Assembly (NCBI RefSeq): GCF_013155365.1
Contig: NZ_JABJRA010000001.1
Coordinates: 372,001-436,000 of the forward strand
Source: Nocardioides sp. zg-DK7169
GTDB taxonomy: Bacteria; Actinomycetota; Actinomycetes; Propionibacteriales; Nocardioidaceae
Reading direction: 5' to 3'
Length of the DNA stretch: 64,000 nucleotides
Positions 59,649 to 64,000 of this stretch are shown here, piece by piece. Numbering within the stretch: the first letter of the stretch is position 1; every line of letters starts with the position of its first letter. Made by a program: the position numbers and the translations under genes. Below the pieces are notes generated by a model, which had not been told where the DNA came from, searched no databases, and saw only the letters and a list, made by a program, of their open reading frames with translations.

Positions 59649-60815
59649 ATGGCCCGTCCCGCTCCCGGGGACCGCCTGCGGGCGGCCACCCGGCGTGCCG
59701 TGCTCGCGCTCCTCGCCGCGGAGGGGCCGCTGAGCCGCGCCGACATCGGCCGGCGCACGGGACTGGCCCGCTCCACGGTGTCGGTGGTCGTCGCCGAGCT
59801 GCTGCGCAGCGGGGAGGCAGCGGTGTCGAGCGACCGCGGGGTGCCGCACAAGGGCGGGAGCGGGCGCCCGCCGGTGCTGTTGGAGATCGCGACGCCGCCG
59901 GGCACCGTCGCGGGGGTCGACATCGGGCACCGGCACGTGCGCGTGCTGCTCGCCGATCGCGGCGGCTCCCTGCTCGCCGAGGGCCACGCCGAGGTCGACG
60001 TCGACCCGAGCGGGTCCGGCTCGCTCGACCTGGCCGCCGCGATGGTGCGCCGGCTGGCCGAGCAGGAGCGCGACGCGGGACCGCTGCTGGCCGCGGGCCT
60101 GTGCGTGCCGGCCCCGGTCGACGCCACAACCGGGCGGATCGGCTCCGGGGTCCTGCGCGGCTGGCGCGGGCTGGCACCGGCCGCGGAGCTGCGCGAGCGG
60201 CTCGCGGTGCCGGTGCGGGCCGACAACGACGCCAACCTCGGCGCGCTGGCCGAGCTCCACCACGGCGCCGGGCGCGGCACCGGCGACCTCGTCTACGTCA
60301 CCGTCGCCAGCGGGCTGGGCGCCGGGGTGGTGCTCGGCGGACGCCTGCAGCGCGGGGCCAGCGGCATCGCCGGGGAGATCGGGCACGTCCAGGTCGACGA
60401 GGACGGTGCGCTGTGCCGCTGCGGCAACCGCGGCTGCCTGGAGACCCGGGTCTCCGCGCCCCGGCTGCTCGAGCAGCTCCAGCCGGCGTACGACGAGCGG
60501 CTGAGCGCCGCGCGGGTGCGCGAGCTCGACGCGCTCGGCGACCCCGGGGTGGCGCGGGTGCTCGCGGACGCCGGGCGGGCCGTGGGGCGGGTGGTCGCGG
60601 ACCTGTGCAACGTGCTCAACCCGGGCGCCGTCGTGCTCGGCGGGGTGCTGGGGGCGACCGCCTCGACGGTTGCCGGGACCCGCGAGGCCATCGACCGCTT
60701 CGCCCAGCCCGGGGCCGCCAGCGCGGTCCGGGTCGTCGCCGGCGAGCTGGGCGACCGTGCCGAGGCCCTCGGCGCCGTCGCCCTCGCCAACGCCCGCCTC
60801 GCCCACCACCCCTGA
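59649..60815 (+). CDS. ROK-family transcriptional regulator
   Basis: 388 residues. An N-terminal MarR-like winged helix (RAVLALLAAEGPLSRADIGRRTGLARSTVSVVVAELLRSG) is fused to a ROK sugar-binding domain: VAGVDIGHRHVRVLLAD, VRADNDANLGALAELHHGAG, and GEIGHVQVDEDGALCRCGNRGCLE with the conserved His and the CxCGxxGCxE zinc motif. This NagC/XylR-like class represses sugar genes and releases on ligand binding. Divergent from the GH3 gene; the 171-base gap between them should contain the operator. An isolated TTAGTT (59613-59618) there resembles half of known XylR-type ROK sites, weakly. Confidence 0.94.
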   Translation: MARPAPGDRLRAATRRAVLALLAAEGPLSRADIGRRTGLARSTVSVVVAELLRSGEAAVSSDRGVPHKGGSGRPPVLLEIATPPGTVAGVDIGHRHVRVLLADRGGSLLAEGHAEVDVDPSGSGSLDLAAAMVRRLAEQERDAGPLLAAGLCVPAPVDATTGRIGSGVLRGWRGLAPAAELRERLAVPVRADNDANLGALAELHHGAGRGTGDLVYVTVASGLGAGVVLGGRLQRGASGIAGEIGHVQVDEDGALCRCGNRGCLETRVSAPRLLEQLQPAYDERLSAARVRELDALGDPGVARVLADAGRAVGRVVADLCNVLNPGAVVLGGVLGATASTVAGTREAIDRFAQPGAASAVRVVAGELGDRAEALGAVALANARLAHHP

Positions 60816-60818
60816 TCA

Positions 60819-60915
60819 CCGAGTCGGGGCTTGTGGCGCGCCGAGTCGGGGCTTGTGGCGCGCCGAGTCGGTGACAGTGGGGCCGACTCGCGCAACCACA
60901 CGAGCCGACTCGGCG
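60819..60915. repeat. 22-base repeat block filling a convergent gap
   Basis: Two near-identical direct units at 60819-60840 and 60841-60862 (GAGTCGGGGCTTGTGGCGCG core), a diverged third from 60863, and an inverted copy ending at 60913, so CCGAGTCGG (60863-60871) can pair with CCGACTCGG (60905-60913). The block fills almost all of the 100 bases between the stops of the ROK and NYN genes. Same family as 47961-48048. Confidence 0.88.
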
Positions 60916-61281
60916 TCAGATCTGGTCGAGCAGCCAGGAGGGGCTGAGGACCTGGGCGACGCCGGAGACGTTGGCGCCGAGGGCGCGGTCGGCGGTGACC
61001 ACGGTGACCCGGCGGCCGCGCTCGGCGGCGCCGCGGGCCTCGGCGAGGATCGTCGCGTCGCCGTCGCGCGGGGCGTGCACGGTGCGCACGTGGGCGTCCC
61101 GGCCGGCGCGCACGCCGCCCTTGGCCTGGCCCTCGAGCACCAGCACGACCTCGTCGTACGCCGTGTCGCCGACCAGCAGCCGCTCGTGCAGGCGCCGCGC
61201 GGCACCGGCGCGGTCCTTCCACCAGCCGTCCGGGTTGGCGCCGACGACGTTCGCGCCGTCGACGACCAGGACCGTGCTCAC
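60916..61281 (-). CDS. NYN/PIN-like domain protein
   Basis: 121 residues from the GTG at 61281. The NYN-domain pattern is clear: VLVVDGANVVGANPDGWWKDRAGAARRLHERLL with the first Asp/Asn pair, then VVLVLEGQAKGG, DGDATILAEAR and VTVVTADRALGA with later Asp residues of the nuclease-like site. It is the family found beside ffh in actinobacteria, perhaps acting on RNA. It starts 22 bases after the ffh stop on the same strand, and ends against the repeat block. Confidence 0.88.
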   Translation of the reverse strand: MSTVLVVDGANVVGANPDGWWKDRAGAARRLHERLLVGDTAYDEVVLVLEGQAKGGVRAGRDAHVRTVHAPRDGDATILAEARGAAERGRRVTVVTADRALGANVSGVAQVLSPSWLLDQI

Positions 61282-61303
61282 CGCAGACCCACCAGGGAAC
61301 GGC

Positions 61304-62872
61304 TCACTTGAGGAACTTGGAGAAGTCCTTGGGCAGGTTGAGCGCGGCCGCGGCCTGCTCGTAGTCCAGGTCCTCACCGGCGGGCTTGCCGAACGGGTTC
61401 GCCCCGGCGGCGGGGCGCTCGGCCTGGGCGGCCTTCTCCTGCGCCGCCTTGGCGGGGTTGCCCGAGACGCGCTTCTTGCCCTTCTTCGCCTGCTTGGCCT
61501 GCTTGCCCTTCTTGCCCGGGCCGGGCATGCCCGGGATCCCCGGCATGCCGGGCATCCCCGGGATGCCGCCGCCGCGCGCCATCTGCATCATCATCTTGCG
61601 CGCCTCGAAGAAGCGGTCGACGAGGTTGTTGACGTCGGAGACCTGGCGCCCGGAGCCCTTCGCGATGCGCGCGCGGCGCGAGCCGTCGATCATCTTCGGG
61701 TTGGCCCGCTCGGCGGGGGTCATCGACTGGATGATCGCCTGGATCCGGTCGATCTCGCGCTCGTCGAAGTTCTCGAGCTGGTCGCGGAACTGCCCCATCC
61801 CCGGGAGCATCCCCATGATCTTCGACATCGAGCCGAGCTTGCGCACCTGCTGCATCTGCTGCAGGAAGTCGTCGAGGGTGAAGTCGCCCTTGCCCGAGAG
61901 CTTCTCGGCCGCCTTCATCGCCTGCTCGGCGTCGAAGGTCTTCTCGGCCTGCTCGATCAGGGTCATGACGTCGCCCATGTCGAGGATGCGCGAGGCCATG
62001 CGGTCGGGGTGGAAGAGGTCGAAGTCGGTCATCTTCTCGCCGTTGGAGGCGAACATGACCGGCTTGCCGGTGATCGAGCGGATCGAGAGCGCCGCACCAC
62101 CGCGGGCGTCACCGTCGAGCTTGGTGAGCACGACGCCGTCGTAGCCGACGCCGTCGAGGAAGGCCTGCGCCGTGGTGACGGCGTCCTGGCCGATCATCGC
62201 GTCGACGACGAAGAGGACCTCGTCGGGCTGGACCGCGTCGCGGATGTCGGCGGCCTGCTGCATCAGCTCGGCGTCGACGCCGAGGCGGCCGGCGGTGTCG
62301 ATGATGAGTACGTCGTGCAGCTTGCGCTTGGCCTCGTCGAGGGCCTCGCGGGCGACGGCGACCGGGTCGCCGACGCCGTTGCCCGGCTGCGGGGCGAAGA
62401 CCGGCACGCCCACGCGCTCGCCGTTGACCTGGAGCTGGTTGACCGCGTTGGGCCGCTGGAGGTCGCAGGCGGCCAGCATCGGCGTGCGGCCCTGCTCCTT
62501 GAGCCACAGCGCGAGCTTGGCGGCCAGCGTCGTCTTGCCGGCACCCTGGAGGCCGGCGAGCATGATGACGGTCGGGCCGGTCTTGGCGAAGCGCAGGCGT
62601 CGGGTCTCGCCGCCGAGGATCTCGACGAGCTCCTCGTTGACGATCTTGACGATCTGCTGGGCGGGGTTCAGCGCCTGGCTGACCTCCTCGCCGCGGGCCC
62701 GGTCCTTGATCGCGCCGACGAACTCCTTGACGACCGGGAGGGCGACGTCGGCCTCCAGCAGCGCGATGCGGATCTCGCGCGCGGTGGCGTCGATGTCGGC
62801 CTCGGAGAGCCGGCCCTTCCCCCGGAGGTTCTTGAAGGTGTCGGCGAGGCGGTCGGAAAGAGTGGCGAACAC
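61304..62872 (-). CDS. ffh: Signal recognition particle protein Ffh
   Basis: 522 residues from the GTG at 62872. The N domain begins MFATLSDRLADTFKNLRGKGRLSEADIDATARE-like; the G domain has GLQGAGKTT (107-115), DTAGRLGVD and TKLDGDARGGAALS; the Met-rich M domain follows (MGDVMTLIEQAEKTFDAEQAM, KIMGMLPGMGQF, MIDGSRRARIAKGSGRQVSDVN). A C-terminal tail with MPGMPGIPGMPG-like repeats and Lys/Ala runs extends it beyond E. coli Ffh, a common actinobacterial feature. It targets membrane proteins with SRP RNA, which is not in the window. Confidence 0.98.
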   Translation of the reverse strand: MFATLSDRLADTFKNLRGKGRLSEADIDATAREIRIALLEADVALPVVKEFVGAIKDRARGEEVSQALNPAQQIVKIVNEELVEILGGETRRLRFAKTGPTVIMLAGLQGAGKTTLAAKLALWLKEQGRTPMLAACDLQRPNAVNQLQVNGERVGVPVFAPQPGNGVGDPVAVAREALDEAKRKLHDVLIIDTAGRLGVDAELMQQAADIRDAVQPDEVLFVVDAMIGQDAVTTAQAFLDGVGYDGVVLTKLDGDARGGAALSIRSITGKPVMFASNGEKMTDFDLFHPDRMASRILDMGDVMTLIEQAEKTFDAEQAMKAAEKLSGKGDFTLDDFLQQMQQVRKLGSMSKIMGMLPGMGQFRDQLENFDEREIDRIQAIIQSMTPAERANPKMIDGSRRARIAKGSGRQVSDVNNLVDRFFEARKMMMQMARGGGIPGMPGMPGIPGMPGPGKKGKQAKQAKKGKKRVSGNPAKAAQEKAAQAERPAAGANPFGKPAGEDLDYEQAAAALNLPKDFSKFLK

Positions 62873-63004
62873 GAAAGGGAGTCCTCGGTCCTGTGGGTGG
62901 GTGATCGGGGGAAATCCTAACGGGCCCACGCCGATCCGCCGCCCCGGCGCGACCGGCGGACCCCTCGAACGGCGGTGGGTACTGGCCGCGGCAGGGTGAC
63001 GCAC

Positions 63005-63017
63005 CCCACACTGTGGG
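63005..63017. promoter_or_regulatory. Short palindrome upstream of cstA
   Basis: CCCACA (63005-63010) and TGTGGG (63012-63017) are exact inverted repeats with a single C between, 35 bases before the cstA start. It could be an operator for nutrient control, or chance in GC-rich DNA. Confidence 0.35.
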
Positions 63018-63051
63018 CCCCACGTCGCCGAGCTCGGCCCTTGGAGGACCC

Positions 63052-64000
63052 ATGGAGACCACCGCCCCCACCCCGCACGCCGACCGGCCGCGCACCCCCG
63101 CGCCCCGGGGCCGGCCCAGCCCGCTCTCCATCGTGCTGTGGGTCCTGGTCGCCGTCTTCGGCGCCGCCTGCTGGACGGTGCTCGCGCTGTCGCGCGGCGA
63201 GGAGGTGTCGGCGCTGTGGATCCTGTTCGCCGCGCTCGCGTCGTACGCCATCGCCTACCGCTTCTACTCCCGCTTCATCGCGAACCGCGTGCTGGAGGTC
63301 GACGACACCCGGGCCACGCCGGCCGAGCGCCTCGAGGACGGCGTCGACTTCGAGGTCACCGACCGCCGGGTCCTCTTCGGCCACCACTTCGCCGCGATCG
63401 CCGGCGCGGGGCCACTCGTCGGCCCGGTGCTGGCCGCCCAGATGGGCTACCTGCCGGGCACCATCTGGATCGTCGTCGGCGTGATCCTGGCGGGCGCCGT
63501 GCAGGACATGATCGTCTTGTTCTTCTCCATGCGCCGCGACGGCAAGAGCCTGGGCCAGATGGTGCGCGAGGAGATCGGGGTCGTCGGCGGCACCGCCGCC
63601 CTGATCGCGGTCTTCGCCATCATGATCATCATCCTGGCGGTCCTCGCGCTGGTCGTGGTCAACGCGCTCGCCGAGTCGCCGTGGGGCGTCTTCTCCATCG
63701 GCCTGACCATCCCCATCGCCCTGTTCATGGGCGTCTACCTGCGCTTCCTGCGCCCCGGGCGGGTGCTCGAGGTGACCGCGATCGGCGTGGTCCTGCTGCT
63801 GGTCGCGATCATCGGCGGCGGCTACGTCGACGGCACCGCCCTCGGCGACGCGCTCACCCTCTCCCCCGAGACCCTGACGCTGTGCCTGGTCGTCTACGGC
63901 TTCATCGCCTCGGTGCTGCCGGTGTGGACGCTGCTGACCCCGCGCGACTACCTCTCGACGTTCATGAAGGTCGGCGTGATCGCGCTGCTCGCCGTCGGCT
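63052..64000 (+). CDS. cstA: Carbon starvation protein CstA (peptide/pyruvate transporter), N-terminal part
   Basis: The first 316 residues of a large polytopic transporter; the 3' end is outside the window. After a Pro-rich cytoplasmic start come many helices: SIVLWVLVAVFGAACWTVLAL, then the CstA core FGHHFAAIAGAGPLVGPVLAAQMGYLPGTIWIVVGVILAGAVQDMIVL, and ETLTLCLVVYGFIASVLPVWTLLTPRDYLSTFMK. SD TTGGAGGACCC precedes the ATG at 63052. E. coli CstA/BtsT transport peptides or pyruvate under carbon starvation; the substrate here is not resolved. Divergent from ffh. Confidence 0.95.
   Translation, partial: METTAPTPHADRPRTPAPRGRPSPLSIVLWVLVAVFGAACWTVLALSRGEEVSALWILFAALASYAIAYRFYSRFIANRVLEVDDTRATPAERLEDGVDFEVTDRRVLFGHHFAAIAGAGPLVGPVLAAQMGYLPGTIWIVVGVILAGAVQDMIVLFFSMRRDGKSLGQMVREEIGVVGGTAALIAVFAIMIIILAVLALVVVNALAESPWGVFSIGLTIPIALFMGVYLRFLRPGRVLEVTAIGVVLLLVAIIGGGYVDGTALGDALTLSPETLTLCLVVYGFIASVLPVWTLLTPRDYLSTFMKVGVIALLAVG

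Overview
The window is a very GC-rich chromosomal segment from an actinobacterium. Gene order and the actinobacterial families present (DUF4439, DUF2469, DUF4081-GNAT, DUF222-HNH) suggest Propionibacteriales, probably close to Nocardioides; the genus is inference. Most of it is a conserved housekeeping block on the minus strand. Many genes there overlap by 1 to 4 bases (ATGA, GTGA or TGATG junctions), so translational coupling is the rule.

Layout. 1-2.4 kb: the N-terminus of an MMPL transporter, divergent from a histidine kinase/response regulator pair. 2.4-5.7 kb: a Tat-exported sulfite-oxidase-type enzyme, a membrane protein and ribF. 5.8-12.2 kb: truB, rbfA, infB, ylxR, nusA and rimP. 12.4-13.9 kb: a lipoprotein/ferritin-like pair and a carbohydrate-binding remnant. 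13.9-22.6 kb: a HAD hydrolase, a CoA transferase, proS, a GNAT protein and the MEP-pathway cluster ispG, M50 protease, dxr. 22.7-24.9 kb: an amidohydrolase with a coupled NTF2-like protein, apparently on a leaderless mRNA. 25-30.7 kb: an accessory region, less GC-rich and with loosely packed small genes (PadR/PspC pair, two lipoproteins, orphans, and a DUF222-HNH gene under a textbook SOS box). 30.7-36.3 kb: recQ, an M1 peptidase, a tandem rhodanese with its own promoter and operator, a split small ORF and a LOG-type protein. 36.3-42.7 kb: rlmN, a phosphatase, cdsA, frr, pyrH, tsf and rpsB. 43-51.4 kb: an M23 peptidase, xerC, dprA, comM, yraN, TadE/TadG-like genes, DUF2469 and rnhB. 51.3-55.3 kb: lepB, rplS, a trmD-acetyltransferase fusion, rimM, khpA and rpsP. 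55.6-64 kb: a membrane protein, an amidohydrolase, a GH3 glucosidase divergent from a ROK regulator, a NYN protein, ffh and the start of cstA.

How the genes work together. The core is translation and RNA maturation (ribosomal proteins S2, S16, L19; EF-Ts; IF-2; RRF; RimM/RimP/RbfA; TrmD/TruB/RlmN; NusA; SRP protein), with envelope biogenesis (CdsA, LepB, Dxr/IspG isoprenoids) and DNA processing (DprA, ComM, RecQ, XerC, RNase HII). The least ordinary signals are: a 22-base intergenic repeat at the 3' ends of genes at two loci, with related words in a third; several strong palindromes at divergent promoters; the SOS box on the DUF222-HNH gene; and a strong ribosome-binding site feeding a reading frame that breaks after 15 codons. 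No CRISPR array, rRNA, tRNA, complete insertion sequence or prophage was recognised.
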